A DNA stretch of 64,000 bases from Mortierella sp. BCC40632 (Eukaryota; Mortierellomycota; Mortierellomycetes; Mortierellales; Mortierellaceae): NCBI GenBank assembly GCA_011634665.1, contig WAEK01000008.1:303501-367500 (forward strand), written 5' to 3'. Both the position numbers and the translations under genes were made by a program. Shown piece after piece: positions 47,985 to 58,823 of the stretch. Position 1 is the first letter of the stretch. The number at the start of each line of letters is the position of its first letter. The notes under the pieces are model-generated. The model had not been told where the DNA came from, made no database searches, and saw only the letters and a list, made by a program, of their open reading frames with translations.

Positions 47985-50900
47985 TTAGGTAATATCCATT
48001 GGTGTTGGAGGAATGTCCATCGTCAACCAATGCTCCAGCAAAGGCTTGATTTGAGGGCCACCGCTCTCCAACCTCTCTCGGAACCGGAAAATGATCAAAC
48101 TTTCATGCCGGTCCGGATTTAAGAACTCTTTGTCGAATCTATTAGTACAGGAATGAAGGTCAGACGTAGAGGTTAATTCTCATGAATAGAAAAAAGAGAA
48201 AAAAGAAAAAAGAGAAAGACACAAGCAGGATAATCCAGCTAGCCTTACCTGGTGAGATACTGGCGTAAAAGCGCTTTCATGACGATCATACTCTCACCAT
48301 CACCAGAGTCAACAGCCTGGAACTCTGTTCCTTCGATCCCCTCCTTCCAGACATCAATTTCTGTCTTCTCCCCTCCTTGGTTAAGCTTGATTCGAAAGTG
48401 ATTCTCGAAGAGGACCACGGCACAGTTAGGATACGTAAAGTAAGCATTGTCTGGCCCAAAAGCAATTGAAATAGTAGGAAAGTTGAGCGGGAAAGATGTC
48501 GACAGAGAGTCTGCTTTTGGGGCATCGTTATCGTGGTTACTGTTGGACACAGAGCCAAAAGTACTGGTAGTATCATGATAGTTAGGAATGTGTGGCATCT
48601 CAACACTGTCGGTTTCATCGTCGTCGCCAACATCACCGCGGTGGCTGCTGATGTCGCTATTGTCGTTGTCTTCATTGCATCTGGTGTCTCCGCCATTATG
48701 AATGTCTTTATCATTAGTAGATCTACCGCGGAGTCTGCTCGCAGCGGAAGGCATCGGAGAGCCGTTAGTAGACCGTGCGGTTGAAGTAGCGGCTGTGGCC
48801 GTGGAGAGATGTGAGGACATGGTCGACGAAGGACTCTCTTTTGCCTCTATACGATGGCTCGTACGACCGTTTGCCTTTCGTACTGACGAGCTTGAGGTAG
48901 AGTTTGCCATTGCATGCTTTGGATGCCCTACGACGTGCTTGACAGAGCCTTTGACGAGCTCCCCATATTCTTTGATGGAGCAAGCGTTACTACCTGAAGC
49001 TGCAGGGTACAATGATGACATGAAAGGAAAAGATGGAGATTAGGTTTCACGCACTGGGCACAATGCTCATGTTCATTTGGCCCATGGTGCATGAGGACAT
49101 GGTGCATACCTTTAGTAGAATGTCTCTTCTTGACAGGGACAATAGTTTCGGCTTCATGGCTCTTTGGGAGCGCCTTTCCTTTGGAAGGCGGGCTTTCGCG
49201 ATAGACATTTGAGGAGGACGAAGGCAGAATCGTCTTCTTGGCGTGGTTCTCCTTTTCTGGAGGCTTGGATGACTGGCTTCCATGTCCATTCTCCTGCACC
49301 TCTGTTTTTAAATCGCCATGTCCTTTAGACGTGGACGATGTTGTCGTTGCAGTTGTTGCTGTTGCAGTTGTTGCTGTTGCTGTTGCTGTTACTGTCGTTG
49401 TCGTTGTTGTCGTTGTTGTTGCTGTTATTGCTGTTGATGGTGATGATGACGATGACGATGATGCACGATGGTTGATGGATGATCCCGAGTTGGATGCAGA
49501 GGAGGATGAGGCTGGCGCAGATTTCTTGACTGAAGCAGTGGAAGTAGCTGAAGAAGGTTTAGGGGTGGTCAAAGACGCGTCCGTATGATCCTGCATAATC
49601 TTGCCATGCTTCCATTTCACACCACAGGCATTGCAAAGCGTGCTTGGGCCTTTGGGACCACGTCGCCACATGGGGGTTGTGGTACAACCACAGTAACCGC
49701 AAGACTTTGATGATGTAGCGGGAGCGGAGGATGAAGTTGTGGCGGAAGTGCTCGGTCCTGCCGTCAAGCCATTCTTCTTCATCATTCCACTGAGGATCTT
49801 TGAGCTGTTGGATCCGGATGCTTTGCTGCTGCTGCTGCTGCCGTTTTCGCTCTCATTCTTGGATTTCTTGGTCCTTGTTCCTGTGCTGTGGCTCTCGATC
49901 TATTTCGAATGCATGTAGAAAGAAGCATGCTGAATATGTCTGCCAACAACGGAACATTGCAGCCAAAAAAAGGAAAAAAAAAAAAAAAAGCACAGTCCAC
50001 TTCATGCCCCCCCAAAGAAAGTCAGTCACTTACCTCTCCAGATAGTCTCCGTTTAGTTGGAGTATCGTCATTGGACGGCGGGTGTTCCCTGGTTGACTTG
50101 GGCGGTTGGTGTCCCAAGTATCCTTCATGGTCTCGACCATTCCTCTTCTTGCTAGATTCGTCTTGGCCACTCTTATTCCCAGCTGACGATGGAGGAGTCG
50201 ACTTGAGGCCCTTGAATGCTGCCTCTAGCACCTCCAAGAGACTAGTCGACACAGAATAAAAGACCATTGGGACAGTCTGTCTTCCGTTCATTCGTCCGCC
50301 AGCACCGCCGCCAGATCCCGTGCCCTTGGCTGAATCGGCTTTAGAGGGAAAGGGGCTATCAAGGGGAGGATGGTTGAAGGTGGCCGTGATCTTGGTTGGC
50401 TCTCGGTCGCTGGCCGGCACACACTTCAGCGATACTAGCTCAGGGAGGTGCCAGAGAATGCCGGGGTTTTCCTTGAATTCCATGACAGTCACTGGTCGGG
50501 GCTTCGCCCTGGGCAGTCGCGAGCTCTGCAGCTGAGGCGATGCAGGCGGAGAGGAGGAGCCAGGACGTCGGTCCTTGCGTTGCTGATTGCTGGACGAGAC
50601 GCCTCCTTGTCCATGATCGCTGCTACTCAACCAGGTTTGAGGCGACTTGTTCCGCAGGGATGGAAGAGGAAGAGGAGGAAGAGGAGAAGCCCGATCCCTG
50701 TCACTAATCTTGTCCGACGACAGGGGCGACGTAGACGTAGTCATAGACGAGGACGACGAGGACGGCGAAGAATGGCGGGGAGGAGACGCAGCCGAGTGGC
50801 GGGAGGGCGAAGGGGGAGGGGGAGGGGGGCGATTCAGGACAGTGTAGAACTTTGTATCGGAAAACATGTGTTGCCCAATGCGGACAGTGCACACGCCTGC

Positions 50901-51563
50901 CAGGGACACTTCTGGTGCACATGCATTCGTCTGGCGTTGCTGCTCCTGTTGCTGTTGGTGCTGCTGTCGATGCTGTGGTGGTTGGTGTGTGTTTGGTTGC
51001 TGCCGCTGCTGTTGCTGCTGCTGTTGCAGCTCCTTGGAAGATGAGAGAGACGAAACGGGCTCTAGGACAAATCGGCTGAAAACTGCATGGGTCCAGGTCT
51101 GGCGCGAAGACATCAAGGATACAGAAGAGGCAGGACTATGAAGCAATCGCATGCATGCATGTTTATCAGCACAAAGATTAGCCCATGCACTTCTCGAGGA
51201 TCGTCCGACATGGACACATGACAAATGGAGATCATGACCCGCTAATGAGCCATGGACAATCCCCTTCCCCTTTCCCATTCGGTTTCATTTCAGCCTGTGG
51301 AAAGCATTGACTGGATCTGATGTTGCCATGAACACTTATTTCGAGGAGGAGTGTCATTACCTTTCGTCTTCAAGCTTGACATTATCTGGCATGCTGTGAT
51401 CTGCCCTTTGTGGAATAGGGTTGACGACAGGATGACGCCTGGCGGATGCGTCAGTGGCCTGGTTCTTCTTACTATTCTGTAGGGCGACGGAGACTTGATG
51501 CTGCGAAGATGGATGGATCGTGTTCATTGGATGGGCCGCCAGGTCCTCAATGCCACTGCGCAT
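47985..51563 (-). CDS. GATA-type zinc-finger protein with extra conserved-looking blocks
   Basis: Five exons: 51563-51361, 51135-50034, 49899-49110, 48999-48249 and 48138-47985, giving 999 residues with matching phases. The finger CGYCGCTTTPMWRRGPKGPS...CNAC has Cys at about 502, 505, 524 and 527, i.e. C-X2-C-X18-C-X2-C, and would bind GATA-like DNA sites. It is embedded in long Ser/Thr/Ala/Gln-rich segments. Two other ordered blocks stand out. One is N-terminal and split by polyQ and Pro-rich inserts: SRQTWTHAVFSRFVLEPVSS, GVCTVRIGQHMFSDTKFYTV, VTVMEFKENPGILWHLPELV, MVFYSVSTSLLEVLEAAFK. The other is C-terminal: FPTISIAFGPDNAYFTYPNC, VVLFENHFRIKLNQGG, HESLIIFRFRERLESGG. I do not recognise either. 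The start ATG is preceded by an in-frame stop; an extra 5' exon cannot be excluded. Confidence 0.85.
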
Positions 51564-52067
51564 GTAGGGCGGACGGAATCGGCAGCTCCGGTGGGGAGAG
51601 AGTTAGGAAGTGAGGGGAAGGAGAGGGAGGGGGGCAGGCTAACAGGCAACAACGCAAGCGATGTCGAAGAGGGCAGATGCGATAGGATAGTCAAGATGCA
51701 AAAGAAGGGGGGATGAATCCTGATGGTCCATAAAAAACGGACGACGATCCAGGCCGACGAAAAAAAAAAAAGGGCGAGCGAGCTGAGGCGTGAGTTTTGG
51801 GCGGATTGAAATTGAGAGCGAGGAGCGAGAGCGAAGGAAATATGGAAGGAGAGAGAGAGAGCGCGTGAGAGAGAGTTGAGAGAGAGAGAGAGAGAAAGTT
51901 ATTAAAAATGAGAGGATGAAAGATGAGGAGGCAAAGACAGATCGGAGTCCGGTCCGGGCCTCTGGTAACGCGCCGGATGATTTAACGGATTGGTGGGGAG
52001 GGGAGATGATGACCATTTACCGGGCGGATCCGGATTTGAACAGGAGATAAAAAGAGAGAGCGTGTGT

Positions 52068-52116
<49 letters not shown>

Positions 52117-54661
52117 AGAGAGAGAGAAAAGTGTGTGTGTGTGTGTATGTAAGAGAGAAGAGACAGACAGACAGACAGATAGGCAGACAGACAGACAGAG
52201 AGAGAAGTTGGAATGGAATGGATGCAGCTCTGGCTGGCAGCGTGTGCGGAATGGTGTGCTGGAAGAAAAAGGACCTGTTCCACCCTCTGTCCAGCACAGA
52301 GCAGCAGATGGACTGGGCTGGGCTGGGCGCCGCACAAATGAGGTTCAATCCAATCGTGTCGGGCAGAGACCGCAGGGAGAAGGCAGTGCAGAAGCAAGAC
52401 AGAGCGATGGGACGCCTGATTATGAGGATGTCAATTGGGTGCCAAGGATAGAGAGAGTGGCAGGAAAGAAGGTGGTAAGAGAGAAAGCAATGAATGCAGT
52501 TGAAATGGACACATGCGATCAGTTACTGGATGCCTGCCCTTTCCCCCACATTGTGTGTACGTAAATATGGTGTACGTATGATCGTAGTCTCCGTCTTGTC
52601 TTGTGCCTTGACGATTTGCGCAAGATGCGCGAGTACCCATTGAAAGCAAGGGTCTACCTAGTATCTATGGTCTCGCAGATGGTGTGTCGTCGAGCACACC
52701 ATTGAAACCAATGTTGAGATCGACTAGAAAGAACCGAACGCTCCACAACGCTATCACAAAGAGAGACTTTCTGTGGTACATCTCCTCCGATATGTCCAAG
52801 AAACTCAGCCAATTTCTAACACATGGTGGACTACTTTTGGAGTTGGTATCGGTGGGCAACTACACGACCTCGATAGAGCCTCCAAATTTGAGATTTTCGA
52901 GTGCCTTCAGGGAAAGATATTGTGGCAAATAATTGCTCAACTTCTAGCCACCATCCTTGATTTTAGGTAAGGGGATCTTTGAGATCTACCTGGTTCCTGG
53001 CATGTTGTCCAAGAGACTCTACTAAAGACAAAAACTGTAGGTCCAATGGTGGACAACCACGGTCTAGTACAAGCCTAGCTTTTGTGGCACTACCAAGCAC
53101 ATGTATCCTAAACTCATTATTGGTGATAATGGTACATGCCATGACATTATCGGATTTGTGCAACAAAGGGATTCCGGTGCCGGGTAGGATAACCTCTTAG
53201 AATTAATCACCACTGCCAGCCAAATAACTAAGCCCATGGACAACACCAGTAGTGGCACTAGTTCTTCATGACCACACTGTCAAAACGCTTCTCTATCGCT
53301 CTGCATAGGCACCTGCCTTCCATCTGTCCGTGCCAGCTTTTTTATCTGCAACTGGGAAAGGTATGAGGACAAAGAGGGTGTTCTGTTAAAACTAACAACT
53401 TGATCGTGATTATCTTGATGGTCATCGACAATCAAGATATGGATCAACACGTTGTTTGTTCAAAGCATTGGTCATCATTAACTGGACCTGCAATATGCCT
53501 ATTGGCAGGGTGCAACGCCGAGTATAGGGCAATTATCAAATTCTCTAGTACCCCTTCAGCAATAGCGCCACTTGAAAACACTCTATTTGGAGTGCCTCCA
53601 CCGAAACAACCACAAACTCTTCAATGATCACAGCACCTTATTTATCCACAAAGAGAGGGTGAGTGAACACCATGGAACCATGGAGGAGGGAGAGCCTGGG
53701 CCAGCTTTCTCCTGGAGAGGGTGCACTTGTGCTTTTTGTGGGTGTAGCTGTAGTCTCTGGTCAACAATAGCTCTCTTTGTTTCTCTTAGCCCAAGTTCCT
53801 TGCTCTATTTATTTGCGTACACAAAGTAATAGAAGACACAGACACTGGGGTCAGGATTGGTGGGCCTTCATCTAGACCTTGTCGTTTTTATTGCAGTCAA
53901 CGCGTTTCATGGACACGTGCATGTGTGTCAAAGGGACATTGAGGTCACAGGCAAAGATACTCTCTCTGCAGTACAAAAGTTTTGACCTTAACGGTCAATG
54001 GCCTCTGTGTACCATCCAAGGTAAGCTTACTGCTATTGTTTGAGGGTTCTCCTTTCTAATATCTCGGTTTTCTTTTCTTTTCTTTTTTTTCCCTTCAGCT
54101 TGGTCCTTGTATCTTTGTTTACTAGCCCACTTATGCCTAGTACTCTTTTCTGCCTTGTGTTCTATGTCCGTTTGCGCTACATCTGCTCGTCGCTTTTATA
54201 CCTCGGTACGAGGGTCATTACCCTTGCCACGTTGCCTGTGTTCTCTTCTATTATCTCCGACCATGCTATTCATTCAAAAGTCAGTTCAATTGGCTAGGCT
54301 CGTGGATGCAGTGATACTGCCTATATTACATGACCTCATTTTTTTTCTTTGTTCATAACAGTGGTACTGAAATTTTCTGATTTCATTGTCAGAGGTAAAT
54401 GGCCATGGGGAAACAATATCCCATTTATATTATTATAAGTTTGCTATTGTACAGTGTGTTGTTATAACTCGCGTCTACGTAAAGATAGGGCAGACATCCA
54501 GATGTCTACATTTTTTTTTTTTTTTTTTCCGACCCTCTCTATTATTTTAAGAGATGGCCTTTTCCACGCCTTGGACACCATTCGGGGATAAACTCTCAGA
54601 CAGGTTGACCATCCTTATTGTTGACAGCTTTTCATTCGAAAAGAAAAGTCAGTCCAGCTCC

Positions 54662-54696
<35 letters not shown>

Positions 54697-54956
54697 CCCC
54701 GTTGATTCAGCTCACAAAATTAAGCTTGTACTCAGGTACATCCTCTGACCGCACGTCCCGGTATTGGTTCGCGGCGGCAAGATATCTCATCAAATAATAG
54801 GGGAGCACCATTTCAAGCCTCGTGCTCTCGTTTTTTTTTCTCAGGCTCATGTTCATATACTCGCCTCCGATTTTTGAGCTCATGCAGCTCAACATAGCCT
54901 CCGGTATTTGTTCCAGTAGGTTAATGTCCCTGGTTATGTCCAAGTGCTGCTATTGG
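51564..54956. other. 3.4-kb spacer with compound microsatellites and ORF fragments
   Basis: This is the 5' flank of the GATA gene (-) and the 3' flank of the Stealth gene. From 51840 to 52210 there are GA, GT and GACA arrays. From 52680 to 53660 short open fragments in shifting frames (for example PISNTWWTTFGVGIGGQLHD on plus) look like decayed coding sequence, possibly a transposon, but no family is certain. T18 and A32 runs occur near 54512 and 54663. A minus frame at 54707-54943 lies just beyond the Stealth stop and is unassigned. Confidence 0.45.
52076..52203. repeat. Compound microsatellite GA / GT / GACA
   Basis: Adjacent arrays of AGAG (about 52076-52130), GTGTGT (52131-52146) and GACA/GATA-type tetranucleotides (52161-52200) lie upstream of the GATA gene. 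Confidence 0.9.
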
Positions 54957-57236
54957 CTATGCCTTGAATGCACCCTTCACCTCGGACTTTTCCCAGGGCG
55001 AGGGGAAAGGGAACCGAGTCTCCAGAAAGGACTTGAACTCCGTTTGAACCTTGGCCTCCACATATGGATCGTTGTTCACATTGTCGTTGACGCAAAAAAA
55101 GTCGATCTCGTCCTGATGCTCCAGCACCGCTTTGAGATCTTTTTTGGTATTCTCTTCGTTCCAAAGTTGTACAAACGAGTAGTAGGTTGTGGCCACGACA
55201 TAGTTGTACTTGCCCAAGTCGGCTGTCACGCGCTTGTAAGCAGTCGAGTTCTGGTCTTTGGGCAGGATCTCGGAGGCCAAACCTGGTTCCTTGCTTGTTT
55301 GTCGAAGTATGTGGAGGAGACAGTCGCCGCAGTGAAACTCTGTGAAGGCCAGCCTCTCAAAGATATCGGTCGATGTGTCCATACTTAGAGCGGGGACGGA
55401 CGAGTTGGTGAACAGGGGTCCCAGACAGAAATTTGTATCCAGTCGGCACTGACGAAGCTGAGTCGATTTGTCTTTCGGATAGGTCTGGCGCTCTTTATCT
55501 TCATTGTGAGACCCGATAGATTTGGAGGTGTTGGCATGTGTAAGCAGGAATGGAAAGCCATCAAGTCCGCTTTGTTGATAGGATGTAGTACCGGTAGGTT
55601 CATAACCAAGCTTTTCAAGTCGATCCCTGTTGTCCTGGACAAATGGTTTAAAGTCGGGGTTGACTGGAACGTCAGGTCCAAGGGCTTGGTTATGGGCATC
55701 AACCAAGTTGTTCCAATTTTGGATCCGCTGAATGAATCTCTCACGCTCTCCCCAGTCCAAGATGCCATCCTGGTTCTCATCCAATCGGTAAAGCCAGAAC
55801 GAGCTCAGCTGGGCCTCTCTCAATCGCTCAATGACATAGTGTGCCATGAAAAAACTTGTATGTATATCCAAGCCCTGGCCTTCGCCTCGGAACCGATGAG
55901 AACTTGTCGCCGCATAGGCCTCAGGCCAGATACTTTGCATCTCTTCAAGGATAGGCACACTAAGGACGTGAGGAATGTGGGCCACATATGAACGGTGTCG
56001 AGCACCAAAGTGTTTGGACAAGAGATAATTGGACCACTGAAGACTCTCCCACTCGCCAACAGAAAGACTGTCACCTAGGAAAGACTTGATGGTCGGAGGA
56101 ACCAGCAAAGAAGGCTCCATGAAGAAAACAAATCCATAGAGAGGAGTCCAGACATCGGAGGGTGAGATTTTCCGTCCAAGGAACACATCATCATTCAGAT
56201 ACAGGAACTAAAAGAAGGGTCGAGTGGAATGTGGGTGTCGGGTGAGCATGATTGTTTTTCCACACTTTGTTAAATTTAACGTTTTTTTTTTGTTTTTTTG
56301 TTTTTTTTTTGCTCTGATGGACAGTTTTAGTTCACCTACTACATCTGTGAGGTTCGGAATATGGTGAAGCTGGCTCTCGATTGCAAGACTGTTGAAGGTT
56401 GGGAGGTAGGATTTGTTCTCGAAAAACATGTCGTGGTGGACAACCTTAATCACCTCCTTGGAAGCTTCGAGGTCCAACCAGCTTGGAACCTGGCCTTCGC
56501 TCAACGAGGTATCAACTCTGGTCGAAAGGATGTGGATGTGCTTGGTCATCGGTGTTGCATACTGGGCAACAGACCGAACCGAGTACTGGAGTTCATCCAT
56601 ATCTCTGTATCGATTGGCGGTTGAGTCACCCTGAGTGGAGCCAACGACCTTGGCTTTTCGTAGTTGTCGTTTTTGCCTTTGTGTAAAGTGAGAGGTCTGT
56701 TCTGATACTCTGTTGCTGCAGTGGCTATTTTGGGTGTCGTCCTCTAAGCAGATGTCGTTTCTCTTCCAGACTCGGAAGCGAAGGGTGGATGCCGCTGCGA
56801 TGTTTTTGTAATTTTGGAAAAAGGGTGAGGCCAATTCGATTTCATTTCTCGTTTGCTGCAGCTTTGCGTCAGAACCGTTAACCCATGTGTAGACAATGTC
56901 GATCGATAGGTCCCTTCCAACAGAGGTATCTAGTTCTGGGTCGAGGCTCTGTGTCGCAAGCCAGTCTGGAACCCATTCAGAGTCGGTAGAGAAGGGGTGT
57001 CCTGGGGGTCGAGTGAAAGAGCTACTTTCTAGAAGCTCCGGTACCATGTTTGGGGCTGGGGTTCCATATGAAGCACCGGCTCCAGAGCCGACAATGGGAA
57101 TGACGATGGCGGCATAGTTGAGGTAGACGAGCAGGTTGAAGGCAGCAAAGATGACAAGGAGAATCAAGCACAAGGTCTTCGCGCTGACCCGAAACGACTG
57201 CCGGGCAGTGAGGTACCATCTAGCTGTTGCTCTCAT
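54957..57236 (-). CDS. Stealth-family sugar-phosphotransferase with an EF-hand (GNPTAB-like)
   Basis: Two exons: 57236-56343 and 56207-54957, giving 714 residues, phase zero. A type II membrane anchor lies at residues 20-41 (TLCLILLVIFAAFNLLVYLN). Stealth blocks are: CR1 DIVYTWVNGSD (113-123), CR2 NRYRDMDELQYSVRSVAQYA (209-228), CR3 FNSLAIESQLHHIPNL and FLYLNDDVFLGR (281-310), and CR4 near LNDDV-type VNDNVNNDPYVE at the end. A canonical EF-hand loop, DENQDGILDWGE, lies at 441-452. Stealth enzymes transfer a sugar-1-phosphate to glycans; animal GNPTAB, which also carries an EF-hand, makes the mannose-6-phosphate tag. The fungal substrate is unknown. The start is the only in-frame ATG before the anchor. 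The C-terminus PFPSPWEKSEV resembles the usual family end. Confidence 0.9.
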
Positions 57237-57306
57237 TGCTTTGGACTGAAAAGGGCAGAGGAAGAAGAGGGGTAGGAGCAAGGAAAGAGTGAAAGGGCGT
57301 GTGTGT

Positions 57307-57344
<38 letters not shown>

Positions 57345-58823
57345 GGGGTGTGTGCAACGGAAGAGTGGGACAGAGGCGGTGGGTATCTATGTCAGCATCG
57401 GGGATGGGAAAGAGGATGAGGTAGAGGTAAAGCAGACAGCAACGAAGGCAGCAAACATGCGAAAAAGTCGGTCTCCCCGCACCTCGTCATTTATACCTTG
57501 GCAGCCTGGTGACAAACCCTGAGCGACGGCATCCCCAGAGGTCTGCATTGCCTAACCCCGCTAGGATGTTTGCTCAGGGCTCGTCTGCGCTTGTTTGCGC
57601 TTGGCTGTCTTCTGTCTCATGTCCAGATGTTGGCTGTCCATTTTCTGTCCGGTAGTTTTCCCACTGCAAGTCAGGCAAGGCTAGGCACATTGAAGACCTT
57701 AATATTATTCACGGATAAACCTCCTTGCACCAGCCTTCTGGCCATCTCGGCCCTCATTTTTGGCCAAAGCGCTCTGTCCAGCAGGACAGCCAAGAAACAC
57801 CCTTGCATCTGTCTGCAGTTTCGTTCTACACCAGGCTGTCTTCCTTGGCTGATCCTTCTCTTACCTTGCCCCCAACCACCATCCCCTCTCTTCACTTCTC
57901 TATCTTCGCCCGAAACGTTTTTCCTTCGCCGATCGGAGCCAGAGAGGGAAATCCCCCACTCACCTTCCCCAATTGGTTGTCGTCTCTTTTTTTTTTTTTT
58001 TTTTTTTTTTATACTTCAAATAATGCGGGCACTAAAAAGACTACTGCAGGGGAGAGATGAGGGAGGAGAAAGGACGATGGCAACCCTGATTTCGACCCGC
58101 AAACGAGAGCAACTGGGGCTCGGATGGCAGCCATAGGCTCGTATGTACAAATATGTAAAGAGCCAGTTCTGCGATGCATAGTCCACGGCTCACACACATG
58201 AGGAGGGACGGCCTACCTACAGAAGAAATGCTCTCTCACACGACTCGGCCACAATTAGACCAGAACCTTGATGGTTGACGACAAGACCCTGGCAGCTTGC
58301 GGACCTACAAGTGTGTTGAGAAGACCGACTGAAGAAAGAAGAAGGAAAAAAAAAAGGGCAGAGATTGTCTAACAGGTATGGCATGTTTTTTTTTTAGGGC
58401 TACACAGAGAAAGAAGAGGTAACTTTAGCAAAGGTTGTTTTTGCTGTTGAACACTTTTACCAGTCAAGAACATCAACATTTGCTGGCCACAAGATTTTCA
58501 GGGGAAACAAGCTCTGGTGAGCTGAAGCATTTCGGAAAATGTTTTTTACTCTTCTCCTTTCTCTACTTCCCCCAGCCCCAGAAGAAAAACTATTGTTGCT
58601 GTGTCCCAGCCCAGAGATCTGCATGTACCCTTTGTCCTTTTCTAACAGTTGACACTAAAAAAGATGCACAACGCCTGGGATGGAATGGGAGAACAATAGC
58701 CCAGTCCCGAAACTAGGTAGTTCTCATATTTTTTTAAACTTTGAAATACCTGGTAAACAAACTTACTATTGTCTATTGACTTTTTCCTTCCTGTTCCCTT
58801 CGGCCTACATTGAGAATCACACC
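57237..58823. other. Spacer between the Stealth start and the TTC14-like 3' end
   Basis: It contains an (AG)16 array at 57309-57341, which is CT on the Stealth coding strand, and a T22 run at about 57988-58009. The rest is unique. A 188-residue plus-strand frame across 57570-58136 is not supported: it crosses the T run and matches nothing I know. Confidence 0.55.

Noticed and set aside
54707..54943. 79-residue minus-strand frame after the Stealth stop
   Set aside because: Composition is protein-like, but it lies beyond a natural C-terminus, starts with TTG, and cannot be spliced in without removing the conserved end.
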